NCBI GenBank assembly: GCA_947179485.1 | Contig: OX359246.1 | Coordinates: 41,147,632-41,211,631, forward strand | Reading direction: 5' to 3' | From: Allacma fusca | Lineage: Eukaryota > Arthropoda > Collembola > Symphypleona > Sminthuridae | DNA length: 64,000 nt | Part shown: in pieces, positions 23,656-37,210 of the stretch | How the letters are laid out: every line of letters starts with the position of its first letter | Numbering within the stretch: the first letter of the stretch is position 1 | Program-made: the position numbers and the translations under genes | Notes under the pieces: model-generated | Told to the model about the DNA's origin: nothing | The model's input: the letters and a program-made list of their open reading frames with translations, nothing else | Database searches by the model: none

Positions 23656-24990
23656 TGAATCAATGCCGCAGAGCCTGTACGTCATAGGATCTACCTTCAA
23701 ATTTCATATTGTACGTAGTATATATGTTTAAAATGTCCATGCGAATTCTATATGTAGATACTGCAATAGCTCTCACAGTCAACAAATGCTCTCCCTTTAT
23801 GTATTCAAAGCTTTTAGTCTCTTATAACCTCAAGGCTCAGACCTCAGACTCGTAAACTACGGAAGAGGATTATTACGGCAAGGTTAATGGGGGAAAGGGA
23901 AAGTATGGTGCCGTTGTCTTCCTGATCGGGAGGTCCATAATTATATGTAGATACCTTGTCCAAGACACAGACACTCTCTAGGTATACAGAGCATTGAGAG
24001 AGTAAAGGATGATCCCCCAAAAAAAGATACATACATACATGCAATTATGTAAATGGGAATTAAGGAAATAGAAAATGCAGCAAGGAGAGAGCATTACAAA
24101 TTACAAAATGGGAAACTGTCTATCCTTTATTAGTATTCCAACACAACACTTGGAGCAAGTACAAAAATATACATTTTATTTGAAATAAATTAAGTTAAAG
24201 GTTTACTACATGTCACTGGTTCAGGATTGTTAATGGTAGGTACGTACATACATATATACCGCAAGCTAATAATTGTAATTAGCCAATTTAAATTACTGCA
24301 TTCATCTCCATGTTTTGTAGGTTGAGGATCGCAGATCCCAGATCGGGGTGCAAAAGCACATTGCTTTATAATTGCGAGACGACAGTGATGTACTACGCGG
24401 ATATAGCTGTAATCCTAGAATAAATATATCAGATATAATCCTATATCTGATAGTTTAGTGATATTGGGAACTCTCGGAGCTCCCTTGTAAGAGCATTAAA
24501 TTAATTTTTGTCCTTTATAATTTTAAAAGAGCATATCATATCCCTATGAGTCATATTTCGTCTCTTTAGGGGTTCTCTTATAAAGTACACTGTACGAATT
24601 TATAGTACGTTGTAGAGCTATGTATATATTTCTAGAAGATGGGCATGTATAAGAGCAATTCATGAATCTAAAAGGACCGAACTCAAAAGGTTCGATGGCA
24701 TAATTCAGAATAAAAAGCCTAAATTCGGATATGTACTGTATCGTTATATAGGATTCCTTTTGAAGGGTATTTTAGGTATTTTTTTCTATAGAGGGAAAAA
24801 TATTTGCACAAATTCCCCTATTTTTTATATATAATTTCTGCAAGATGCCTTTTCTCCTCAAAAAAGCGTATAGGATTTCAGGAGTTCCTGCTTCCTTGTA
24901 GTGGCTCCAGTATATAGAGATAGATCTGACTGTACATATAAATATAGTATAAAAAAAGATTGAAGAAAATGTCACTCGAAGGAAGTCCCT
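23656..24990. other. intergenic between convergent genes
   Basis: No exon recognised. It contains the 3' flanks of the plus-strand receptor gene and of the minus-strand oxygenase gene. Confidence 0.5.
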
Positions 24991-27591
24991 TTAAGATGAT
25001 GGGTTCTCAAGGAAGAGCCCATGCAATGCTTGAGGAACATGAGAGGAGAATAAAGCCCGTCCAATTTCTTGCCAGGATTTCGCATCGATGAACACTAGGA
25101 AATCATTCTCTTTGCTCACATCCGTGACTGCACTAATTATGACGCCGTCGTCTTCAGCCTGTCCTTGAGGATTTCTTATGAATACGGGTTCCCCTGGGTA
25201 CATGAACTCACTCCTCCGCCAGAACTGCGTCTCCCTCGTTTCTAGATTGATCTTACAGAGTGAATTGGAAAAAATGTTCTCACAAACAGTCCCAGCAGCG
25301 TAGAAGTAATTGGCTTTCTTCCCCAGGAAATTTTTGTTGATGGCTGGGAGCTCCAATCCATAGTCGGATTTTATTTCAGGATAGAGTGTTATCACATGAC
25401 CGGCCTTTATTGCTCTGGCAAGCGTGCCCTCAGCTCTGACAAGGTTCACCTCTTCCGGGGCGGCTTTCGGGTCAATTAATGGGATGATGAATCTCTGGGC
25501 ACAGGGTGGATCCACCTCCTCCACTGTTGAGGTACTTCGGAGGTCCCGGATGTACATTTTGTCCAGCACTGCTGGGCTTTTGTAGGCATTGATGTCAATG
25601 ATGATCTGTCAGTGGGAAAATTTATCTCCAAATTAAATATTTGCACAAACCAAATATCGATACAAATTCATTTCAAAATTATGCAAATACTCAACTTTTA
25701 TGCAAGCCTTTCTGCTTGTAATTAAAAATATTTGTAAAAAACAAAATTAATTCAAAATTTTAAAGAGAATAAATTTGAATTTTGTTTCAAAGGATTTAAG
25801 AAAAACGCGTTAAAAGGTAATGTTTAAAAAAAAACACATGAAGGACACTTTTGTGTAAATGACATAGTTTTGAGATTCTCGGAAGAGGTACGAACTTTCC
25901 TCATTTTTTCTTCTTAACATATTTCCGGCATATTTTAAATAATAATTCCTGGGAGTACATACCTCCCCATCCTGCTCATACGCATTGATGAAATGTAGGA
26001 AGAAAAAGGCACTGCTGGAATAATATTCAGTCTTGATGAGCTTCCCGCTCTTCTCAATCACCACAAATCTGTTCTTCTCCTCGGACTTCCACTCCAACCA
26101 GTCCTTAAATGCAGACCCACCCTTCACCACCGAGCTGGCCAACTTCGAGAAACTGACAATGTAAGGCTGCTCAATAAAAATAAGGTAATTCTCTGTCATC
26201 CCGAAGCTATGATTGTACGCCAGCCCTGTGGACCACCGACTAGGGATGGAAGCAATCACTTTAGAATTCTTCATCATCTCTTTAGAGGTGAATCCTTTCC
26301 GAGGGATTTTGTACACATTGAACTTGAGTCCAGTGAGGCAGGAGAAACCGATATTGTACACCGTCCCATCCTCCTCCCTCAAGGGATGAGCACTGGCTCC
26401 ATTCAGTCCGAAATATTTATTCGTATCCACCTTCTCACAAGTCTCCAAGTCCTGGGTCATTTTTCTCATAAAACAAGAGTCCGAGGTGGTAAACAAGTCC
26501 GGGCCAATTGGGAAAATTGAGACACAGTCATTGTCCGTCATTTCCACTGGGAACTGCAGGCAGAGAGTTTCCAACATTTTTTAAACTGAATTTTATTTAA
26601 ATACAATTTGTCTTCCTGGTATTTACGATATACGGTCTTTTAAGATATGCAAATAAGTATATATTATTTATGTATTTATATAGGAATGTATATCCCAAAT
26701 TACAAAGCGTAAATTATGAGGATTGAAAACATTCCTGATCCTGCCTGACCTACATATAAAAACTTGAGGAGAAGTGTAAACTTCACACGAATGAGTTTTA
26801 TATATTCACGTTGTGCACACACATCTCAAGCTCCTAACCCTAATTGTATTTTCACAGTTTCCTTTAAAACATTTTCCCCAATCTTGATGTTAACAAGAAA
26901 ATTTTCAATTTTGTAAAGTTATCCTACTATAGTAAGCCTTTGTTTATTTTTTTTTACAGAAATGTACCTCCCATTAAAATAATTGGTATTAGCACAAAGA
27001 AATGGAAAGTAACTGGCTTGCTATTGTTTCCGTATTTTTTTGTTCTGTTCTTTAAAAAAAATTGGGTAGGAACATATTTGTAAGAATGAAGAAGCAATGA
27101 ACTCCAAGTAAAAAACTAACCACAGAGGAAACAAGCCTCGAGAAAATGTTCTTGTTCGGATCCGCCGAGCCTTTGGTTCCAAATTCAGTCAAAATTGATC
27201 TCCCGGCTAACATTGCCTTTTGGTAGGCATCGGATCTCAGGAATCTCTTGTGAAATTTAACTTTAGAGTTGCCAATCTCAAATTTTGACAATATGGCATA
27301 TCCATCTAACCAATGGTTCACTGTGAAGTTCCCAATGTCAAATTTCCCCGGCCCCGTTCGGAAAAGCGTTCCATTCAACCAGGATGGTACCTCTCCTGTA
27401 AAGAATGTTATTTTTATTTTTTTTAGAACTTTCCCCAAGAGAAAATTTGTGAAACTAAATTTTATACTTTAGAAATTTTGAAGAGACACTTTGAAGCTAC
27501 CTTCGATAACTGCTTCCTCTGGCTCCTCTAGTTCCTCCGTGGAACGGAACAGAGGAGATAAATCCTTGTCCTCCGTCAGATTAGCAGGCAT
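24991..27591 (-). CDS. carotenoid oxygenase (BCO/RPE65/NinaB family), gene 1
   Basis: Minus-strand exons 27501-27591, 27121-27395, 25963-26553 and 24991-25605 join in frame (phases 1, 0, 0) to 523 residues, the usual family length. The N-terminal region has PSWLNGTLFRTGPGKFD and HWLDGYAILSKF, as in all members. Four histidines in the expected contexts should hold the catalytic Fe(II): H178 (SAHPLREEDGT), H237 (YNHSFGMTEN), H309 (FFFLHFINAYE) and H514 (ALHGLFLE). The enzymes cleave or isomerise carotenoids or retinoids in a seven-bladed propeller; the substrate cannot be read from sequence. The ATG at 27591 opens a short acidic leader in exon 1. The gene at 33414-35578 on the same strand is a paralogue with fewer introns. 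Between them no other gene is seen. Confidence 0.92.
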
Positions 27592-27933
27592 GATCACCAA
27601 AAATTATTTTCACAGGGACAATTTTGGTGCGAGTGAAACCGAGGAACTGAGGAATAATGAAATGAATAATAACTAACTATCCCCACACACTCACTCTCAG
27701 ATTCAACAACTTGCAGTTTCACATAAGCAGGGGAGAAAAAAAAAGAGAAAAATATTCAAGTGACAAGAAGAAGCCCCAGTGTGAAACCGGTTTGAGATGA
27801 GACTTTGTGAAAAGAAAATGAAACTGCGGCAATGAAATTATAAAAATACGATATCTTCCTTTAGCATTTAATATGATCAGCCTTAAATGAAAGAGAGGGC
27901 CAGCGGGGAAGTGGAGACTGTTCGGAAATCCAC

Positions 27934-27962
27934 AGCAACAATAACAACAACAACAACAACAA
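27934..27962. repeat. AAC trinucleotide microsatellite
   Basis: Imperfect AAC repeats (about nine units with one AAT interruption) lie about 340 bp upstream of oxygenase gene 1. Confidence 0.8.
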
Positions 27963-30591
27963 GAGCCAGCTCAAAATGTGGCACAGTAGAACGTGTCTTG
28001 ATGAACTGGGAAAAACTTTTTAGCGTTCAAGTTTGACTTGTTCCTCTGTCCCCACTGAGGGAGTGTGTCTATGTGCGAGTCTGTGGTTGTGTGTGTGTAC
28101 AATAAATAAAATATATTTAACAATTGTAAGCCAAAAGCTTGCACATGTACCCACTCTGAGTCAGCGGAAGACTTAACAGTTAGTTCCCTTTCGTGCGGAA
28201 AAAAAAATGCAAGGGAAAAAAAGCGCATGGTACACTGTACTGTATAAGGATGGTTTTTAAACTCATGTGTGGAAACATCTACATTTAGTATAGTTTCCTT
28301 TATGAATTTTAACGGCACAGGAACATGCAATAACGTAACGCATGGTTATCAAGTCTGGGGATCAGCTTGTACACTAAAATTTCTTCATGCTGTATATATT
28401 CAAAAGGCTCAAAAGATAACTTGAGGCTATTCTTGTGAACTTAGCCCGGCCTTTGGTGTTTGGTACTTTGTCTTCGTGGGGGATATGTTTTGGTGACTGT
28501 ATGCAATTATATTATAGGGGCATTGTAATGTAAGATATTTGCTCATTTTTTGTACAAACGATACTTGATTGCACTAAACATTTCCATGCTTCCTTGCTCA
28601 ACGGTATTGTTTCTTCAAGTATGATTATAGTACACTACTGACATTTGAGCAATAAAATTCTCAGGTGTATGGTTTATATAGGCCAAATTTTATAATATAT
28701 TTATGTGCAGACTCCAAATCCTTCATCTGCCTGGCAGTCACTTCAATTTGAACATTGAGAACAGGCACATTAGAAGGAAATGCTTAAAAACTCAGCTCTT
28801 GAGTCACTTCCTACATTCTGTCTCTAGACACCTTCAGACGTATGTACATATTTATATAAATTCCTATTATTTTACTATTATTTTATTTTTCGTATATTTT
28901 TTGTACAAAAGATGGAACAATGTTTTCCGGAAATTCTTCCCTAACTGCCAGTAACAGGTATCTCTGTTACATATAGATTTCAAACCGTACAGTAATAAAG
29001 TGTATCATTTCACTCCCTTAAAATCCCCGTTATGTTCATAAAGCATTAAATTCACAACTTTAGTAATTATTATTACTCTTTCTGAGAGATATACATCCGA
29101 TATTCAGATTCTATATATAACCCATATTTTTTATATTTTTGAATTTGAGCTCATGTTTTTCAAGCACAGAAATTATGGTAATAACGTAGATAACAGGAAA
29201 ATAATTTCTAGCTACATTTCCCAAGGAATGTGGCTAGCAATGCGGGGAACTGATTAACAAATACGTTCACAATGAGTATGACAATTGATACAGACTTAAA
29301 TGCTCTGGGATGAGATAACATGTCGTTATTACAGAGAATTACGGTCAACCTAATGCCCAAGTGCTGATCCACATACATATGTTACAATGTCTTTGTGCAG
29401 CTTTATTAAAGTTGCGTCCAAACATGCAAGCTATGATTAAATGAATCCATAATTATCAAACGTCGCAACTTCCCAAACTATTTAAATACTATATAATGGA
29501 AGGAATTCTGCAATTGAGTTTTTTTTTTTGCGACAAGCCTTGTCTTTCGTAAGAACGGATTCCGTTGCGTGAATCTGAAAATAAAACTGATTGTAATGGT
29601 GATAAATTCCAACGTTTTCACGCACAGCTCTTGACTCCTATACTAGCAAGGAGATAAGTATTATGTACGAATATGAGATTATGTTTCACATTAGGTCACG
29701 TAGCTTCAATGCTTGTTAAGATAAAGGAAGGATTTCAAGCGGAAATGTAAATACATAATTACGTATGTGTAGATATGTATGTATTTTTATGTGGGGCTGT
29801 GTTGCAGGAACAATTGATAAAAATAAAATTACAGCATTACAGGATACTTTCCCTGGCACAACGCTTACATATGTCCCTATTGTACAAGCTTAACTTAAAT
29901 CAATCTTAATTATTGACAAACTATAGAATCAGCAGTTTTTCCAAAATCTGCAAAATCTCGGAAAAAATCAAGTCCTGAGGAACTGAGCACAACACAAAAT
30001 TCTATTATTTATTTATCATGTTCTGCTGTTATAATTCTCAGGCATGGGATTGGAAACTGGGCCTTCAAATCCAAACAATGTATTCTCGTGTATTATTATC
30101 CATTTTTTAATTTAAATTGTAATTTTTTGGTGGGAATTAAATGTTATAAGTGTCCACAACTCTGAGTCTTTTTTATGTATATTTTTTTGTTGTTGGAAAA
30201 TTAGCTATTTTGAAAGGATGACAATATGTTTGTATTAGTTGTATTAAAAAGACCCGAGGTGGATTCTGACAGAGTTAAAATATACTGTACAAAGTCCAAA
30301 TCAATATACCAAAGGAAAAACAACGATTTGATCTAGATTCGTCGTCTTTGCTACCATAACAAAAGGAGAGAAAAGCTTCATCATCATAACATCGTCGACT
30401 CTCAGGTGATTCACGAACACGTAGGTACATACAAAAAAGAAGGAAAATCAGGTCATGTCCTCCATCCGTACAGTTTCCTTTCTTGAAAATTTAATTTCTG
30501 CGAAAGGTAGAGACAGATACGGTAGAGACGTGTTGTAGGGATGAGGCATGAGACTACTGCAACATCTAGCGCTGCATATGTACATACAAAC

Positions 30592-31350
30592 TAGGGATGC
30601 CAAATACATATCGCCACTTTGCTTATAGGATTTCTCGGTCTCGCCAAAACCACTTAGTAATGTAGTGTATCGTCGATATATCGTCAATTCTACAGAGCTT
30701 TCATTAATAGTAATATTTTCCAATCAAAAATAATGATAGAAATTGTACACACAACAAAACATGTTTAGTGTCTCAAATTTACTTCCAATGCAAACGTTTT
30801 TCTACACGCTTTGATAACTAAAATCTAACTAACAATAAGTATTAACGTAACATACATTTAACAAGTATGAGCACTTATATAAACTGATTATAAATTATTT
30901 AGGCACCCAAAAAGGTAACAACACTGCTTTAACTTTGTTATTCGAGTTCTGTTCTGAACTTTGTTCATTACCTAAATTAAAATAACTCGAATCTAAACTT
31001 TAAGCATATTTTCACTGCAGTTTTAAAATGTTTCGAATTTATTTGATGAACATAAACCAAATTAGATACTCCTTCGTAACTACTATACTTCCTAACAATA
31101 AAGCTCATTTAAATGGTGTGTATTTACGTCGATAAAATACAGTCCCAGGAAAAGGTTGACAAAAATCGCCTCGATTTCAATGTTTCGTTCAGTAAAAAAT
31201 ACACAGTAAAATGTATTCAATTAACTCAATCATTGTGGGATACACCGTTATTCTTGACAAAATTTGGGATAATTATTGTCTGAAATATCGTTAGCCAATT
31301 TCGCGATATTTGCGATAACATCATCTCGCCATATCGCCATTGACATCCCT
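30592..31350. mobile_element. probable hAT-like non-autonomous element (759 bp)
   Basis: The ends are inverted: the left reads TAGGGATGCCAA and the right, reversed, TAGGGATGTCAA, matching the YAGGG start common in hAT elements. The flanking octamers (ATACAAAC at 30584-30591, CTACATTC at 31351-31358) match at only five of eight positions, so the duplication is decayed or the borders are slightly off. The interior has CGATATATCG-like palindromic pieces. No transposase frame is present. Confidence 0.5.
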
Positions 31351-33413
31351 ACTACATTCCCCTGATGCTTTCAATTGACCATTTTGCCTGACCAATACTT
31401 ACAAATGGATATGTGCATAAGTCCCTGTGTGCCCCCAAATACTTGGAAATAACAAAACATTCCGGCAAAAAATCAAACGGTACCTGAGAACTAAATCTCA
31501 TTGTCAGTCGAAGGACCTCACTGTCGCAGTTCATGAGCCCCATGAGTTTTGAGATTCTGGTAGGGTCGGATTTTACACAGGCATTACTAATATCATCAGC
31601 CAATGAGATTTTATTAGATTACTCATTTAAAATTACACATAATCACACCCCGAGATTTAGTACCCTCTACAAATTGCTAACTAACCGTTCTAAAGTAATA
31701 AAGCTCATTAATAACCAAGTGCAATCAGATATAGTGCTCACGCGTAGTAAAATCGATCCTTGAGTGGAAATCAAGGCAGCCTGCCCAGAGCGAGAGTCAC
31801 ACTGTAGAAGGAAGTGAGTGTGTCCATATGGACTGTCCACTATATTTGAGCACGTTTTTATTGTTAGTTTTAGCATACTATAACGTCAATACGCTCCACA
31901 CTCTCTGGGAGGACAGGCTATGTGTTGTACAAGTTCAAACCGTGTTATAAATTCTGGCCTTGAAAGAACAAGTCTTCATTCCATACACGGTTTAGAGATA
32001 ACCATATGCTAAATTCTCACTTACTCACTCAGTCATCCTCATCCTCATCCTCCGTGGTCTCACATCCCTACCAAATCTAAATTTAGAATTCATTTACGCC
32101 TAAAGTCTTTGCCTCTCATCATTCTTCTTTTTCTACTTGGCCTCATCTATCCCTTTATAAAGCGTAATAATTATTCTTTCGCATCCTCAACTATGACTTC
32201 TCAATCCCTACATATCCCATCACCTCCAATCCAATAATTAATATCTCAGACAAAAGCTATAGTTCTGACACATTCTCAATTCCCAGCACAGTATGAAATT
32301 TGTCTCAGGATCCCTGAAACCTTGCGCTACCTTCCAGGAGATACATACATATGTAATTATCGCAGGAGCATTTTGCATTAACATTTTTTTAAAAAAGCTC
32401 TTGATAAAAAAAAATCTTTTAAAAATGCTCCATTCAAATATTTTCCTACTTTAGTACTTACAATAATTATAAGATGGGAAACAAATACAACCGGATCTAC
32501 ATGTATGAATAAAAAATGAAATTATGCCAGAGGAAAAAAATATGACAACAAACAAAATCCTGTGTATGAATCTTACAATAGTAAATAATTACATATCCCA
32601 AAATGTATGAAATAAATGATAAAATAAGGAAATACAGTAGTGTAGAGAAAGGCACGAATCTGTAGGTATAAAAGTAATTTTTATAATTAATACTGTGCTC
32701 ATTAATCTCCTCGAGCAAAAAAAAATGCTATGCTTGTAAGGAATTTGTTTTACTTTGGCGAATGCGATTTATTACCTTCCCTTGTATTTGTCATGATTAC
32801 AGGAGTAGCGGGTAATAAAAAGAACGGACACTCAATAACACTTCAGCAAAAAAAAAACAATCAATAGCTATACATAGTAATAACGTTCCTAGGTACAGAA
32901 TCTAGGGTCAGTATAGTGCATATAATTACATGTATCATATACATAGCTCCATACCTAGCAATTAAGTAACCATACATAAATCTCCGTCCTAAGAAAAAAT
33001 CTACATTTTTTAACAAATTTTAAAATGTATAACAAAGTCAATCCCAAAAGTTCCGTCGGTTCTCAGAATACTCAGAATATATGTACAAACAAGAATTGGC
33101 ATGTAATCACTAATATTGATACAATGTGAAATAGATGCTGAGAATTAACATACTAATTACAGGACACTATTAATGATTGTACAGTCCCAGTTTCTTGCAC
33201 AGTTCCCACCCAAAATAGTTTCTTCGAAAAAAAAAAACTGAAAGAATGGTATCACCCCTAGAAGATCCCTACCTCTCATTCGTATACAATTATTGCATAA
33301 TTACTCGCGGATATACAAAGTCTGAATCAATATAGCTCTCTTATAGTCTAATTTGTGTAATTATTACAGAATAAAGTAACTATATCTAAATTTGTAAAAT
33401 CTGGGACATTTCT

Positions 33414-35578
33414 TTACGATCCCTCTATAAAAAGTCCATGGATTGAAGGGGGGACTCGGATAGGGAAGGAGGCCTTGCCCATTAATTCCATAGTATCAGC
33501 CTCAAGGAAATAAAGGCAGTCTGGGTATTGGTCCCGGGTGTCAGTCATTGGGACCATCAAGACCCCATCATCCTCTTTAGTGGAGCCTGGCCTTGGGATA
33601 TAAACCGGCTCTCCAAAAACTTGAGCATCCTTCCTCCATAACTTGGTCTCCTTCGTTTCCGTATCCACCTTACAAATACAGTTCCGGAACTCAGTCTCGG
33701 AAGTAAGTCCTGATGCCCAATAGTAACGGTTCTTCTTCCTCTTAAAGGACTCATTCACAGCTGGGAGTTCCAAGCCCTTCCCAGTCACGATTTCAGGCTT
33801 GAGGATCACAGTCTTCCCTTGTCGACTCGCGGATGCAGTTGTATTCCCGATCGTGACCAATTCCTCCCCTTCCGTCTCAACATTATTAACAGGGATCACA
33901 AACTTGACCCCATAAGCTCGGATGCTATCATCCTCACTCGCATTCCTCCGGAGCCTCTCCAAATACTGACTGAAGAGGACCTCAGGGGAGTCGAAGATAC
34001 TCAATTGGAGGACAACCTGACCATTCTCCTCGTAACAGTTGATGTAATGGAGGAAGAAGAAAGGGATATCGGACATGAACTCCGTCTTGATCAACTTCCC
34101 TGTGGCCTTCTCGATCACATAGAATCGGTTCCCTAATTCCGGCTTCCATTCCAGCCACTCCGAGAAGCACTGATTTTGTCCCCGGGAGAGTCCGAAACTC
34201 ATGAGCTTGGTGGCATTCAACACGAAGGGCTGCTCAATAAAGATGAAGTAGTTCTGGGTCATGCCGAAACTATGATTGTAGCTGAAGAGGGTGTTCCAGC
34301 GGGAGGGGATTGTCGCAATGAGTTTGGATTTTTTCAAGGAATCCTTTGCATTTTTGTGGGGAGGGATTCGGACGATGTGATATTTCAAGCCGGTGAGGAC
34401 GGAGGTCCCGATGTTGTAGGTCGTCCCGTCCGTGTCCGTTAAAGGATGAGCACTGCAAACGTTCAGGCCAAATGTTTTGTAGGTGTCGTGCTTCTCACTG
34501 GAGAGGAGTTTCTCGGGGTAGAGATTTCGGAAGAAACAAGTCTCGCCAGTGATGAAGGTCTCCTTCCCAATGTTGAATAGATTGATGTTGGCGTTGTCAG
34601 AGAACTCCGGGATCTGTTTGGGAATCACAGACAAATATTCACAATTAAATTAATTTATAAATTCATATTAAGTATCTACATAATTATATGTAAATACTTA
34701 AGTTTTAGTTTATTTTTAGTTTTAATTCCTCAACATCTACGGAAAAACAACCTGTCTGAGCCTGTCAGGTGTAATTACATTTTAGAATATATTAAGGGAC
34801 GTCAAAAAAAAAACGAAAGGAAAATAATCTCAAGACAAAACTAGTACCTATATATAAGTACAGTGAAGGATTTAAAGAGTAAAGAAATGCAAGGGCAAGT
34901 TTGTATTGCAACACAACTGTCGTCATTTCCTGCGTGAGACGCTGTGGATGACAAAATAAATAACGTTTGAATATCTGCAAGTCATGTAATTTGCTCGAGC
35001 ATTCTTAAGGTTTCACAACTGATAATTTTTGCACTCCTTAATATGTTCAGGAAATATTAAATTTATAATTAATTAAATATTAGAATAATTCCAGGAAACG
35101 TGCTAATGTGACATTTCCCTTAAAAATTCCCTACCAAAAAGTCAAGGTACGATTTTGTAAATCTAAAAAAGGAATAGCCTCGTATAAGAGTTTTTTTAAA
35201 AAATGTTTTTTTTTTTAAAAAAAGGCTTACAATGCTGGACACAATCCTGGACAGCAGGCTCTTGCCAGGTTCGGCATGAGCCTTGGTCCCGAACTCACAG
35301 ACAACGGGCTTATTAGCCGTGCACGCCCTCTTGTAAGCATCCGACTCCAGGAACTTCGTCGTCAATTGGATCTTGCTCTCTTGGATGTCAAACCGAGAGA
35401 CGATGGCATACCCGTCAAACCAATGATTGAGGGAGAAATTCTCAAAGTCAAACTTTCCAGGGCCGACTCTCAAATAGGTCCCTTTGATCCACGGGGGGAT
35501 CTCTCCCTCCACGGCAGCACTCACAGCCTTGCTCTGCTCTTCTGCACTTTGCCACATTTTGGTCCTCTTCTCTGGCAT
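33414..35578 (-). CDS. carotenoid oxygenase (BCO/RPE65/NinaB family), gene 2
   Basis: Two minus-strand exons, 35231-35578 and 33414-34613, give 515 residues with a phase-0 intron at the same place as the intron after exon 2 of gene 1. Family landmarks are PPWIKGTYLRVGPGKFDFE, HWFDGYAIVSRFD and EDDGVLM. The four probable iron-ligand histidines are H172 (CSAHPLTDTDGT), H230 (YNHSFGMTQN), H305 (FFFLHYINCYEENG) and H508 (SIHGLFIEG). It should therefore be catalytically competent. The coding sequence is GC-richer than its surroundings. It lacks the first and third introns of gene 1; either loss here or gain there explains this. Whether it cleaves, isomerises or does both cannot be told from sequence. 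Confidence 0.93.
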
Positions 35579-37157
35579 TTTTCAGGGCGACTGTGAGGGA
35601 GTTTAAAGTCCAATTAACTTCGCCTCTAATTGTTTTTAGGAGAGTGTGGCTAGGACTTGCGTGAATCAATTGATTTGCCTTGTATTTGGGTCAGGCGTCG
35701 GGTAATTCTCCTTGAGGGATTTTTTTTTTCCTGTAAAATAAGTAACAAACAATATATTAGATTTTGTGAGTTGGTTGGACAGGAGCCCCCCTCATCCCTT
35801 CATTACATATGTAATGGGTAAGTGAACAATATACATAATTATGCATGGGCTATCTACAGTTTGGAGCTTTGACGCGGACTCGAAAACGTAAATTGCATTC
35901 GTAATTTGTGGTATATGTACGTCCGTGCGGACTGTCGAGGATGGATTCCCATACATTGTAAATCCCTTGTATGGATGAGGTACAGAGTACAGAAAATTTA
36001 GGAGGAGGTACGAGAAGGTTCCCATGAGCCCACATTCATATTTGTTGGGAGTCGAAAACGAAAGTTAAACTTGCCATTCACTTTTTTTTTGAGGCTCAAA
36101 AATTCTTGACAAAACAAACAATCAATCTTGGTCTTGTCTTTGTAAAATTCTAAAAAGTCCCTCTCACTTGCTATTACACGCCTCGATGGACCAATTTTGC
36201 ATGACATGGTTCATGCTTAATTAAAGAACTGCATGGATTACACTTTAGAAATTGTGTACTAAAAAGTTTTACAATTTAGACGTTTTAAAATCTCGGAATT
36301 TTTTTCATTAAAAATTTACAATAAATGTTATACCCTTAAAATTTAAGGGTGGGTAAAAATTGTGGGCCTTGCGTAAACAACCTATTGATCCGGAAATATT
36401 GAAATGGGAATTGTGAGACAAAAACTCTATTAATCAGATGACTTACTTGTTTTCAAAATTCTGGACACACAACAGCTCTATAACCAGCAGAGCCAGGGAG
36501 CTAACAAGTGATATGTTGACAAACAAATTGAACCCGTACAATTTCCAGAGAGTGGTTAAAAAATCCGGTAAAATTTACTAGTATTCTTGAGTAAAGGCAC
36601 TTGAAAATCCCAGGTGATATGCGGGGGTGGTGGTTGTGTTGAAAATAATTCCTGAATTTTTAAAACTGAGAATTTTAATTTGGATGGACCCGAAATCCCT
36701 GCGTCCTCTTTCGGTTAGACTGACACAAAAATCGAGACTGACTGCTGGATGTTACAAACCCGTCGCCTTTATTACGCGAAAGGGAACCCATTCACTGAAA
36801 TGAGCCAGAAAAACACCTTCCAATGCCTAATCCCTCCGTACATACAGGCTCGACGAAAATAATGAAGGACTTTTGTGACTCCTGTTGTGGGCAACTCTCA
36901 ATGTGAAGTTCAACATGCTACAATCACCATTCAGCCTTAGCCTGATACAGGACATAGGTACATGGATATTGTAAGAGCTTGGGTGAGAGTGAGTGAGAGA
37001 TTGTACATATTATTTTGTATCTTCAAGGGGTGAGGCTATGATGATTGTGAAGCTCAGACAATATGTTTTCCTTCATCATCTCTACAGATAGAAAGAAGCT
37101 GCACCACTCATATGCACAAGGTATCGGTCCATGGAGTACCTCTCTGTACGTTTTGTT

Positions 37158-37210
37158 TTGTGTATGTGTGTGTGTATGTGTGTATGTATGGGTATGTGTG
37201 TGTGCATATG
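37158..37210. repeat. TG-rich microsatellite
   Basis: Imperfect TG/TATG tract of about 50 bases. Confidence 0.85.

Larger units (their letters stand above)
27592..33413. other. intergenic between the two oxygenase genes
   Basis: Contains an AAC-rich microsatellite (27934-27962) just upstream of gene 1 and one probable hAT-like element (30592-31350). A TTTATT on the plus strand (32768-32773) is a distant candidate poly(A) signal for gene 2. No exon could be supported in the remainder. Confidence 0.5.
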
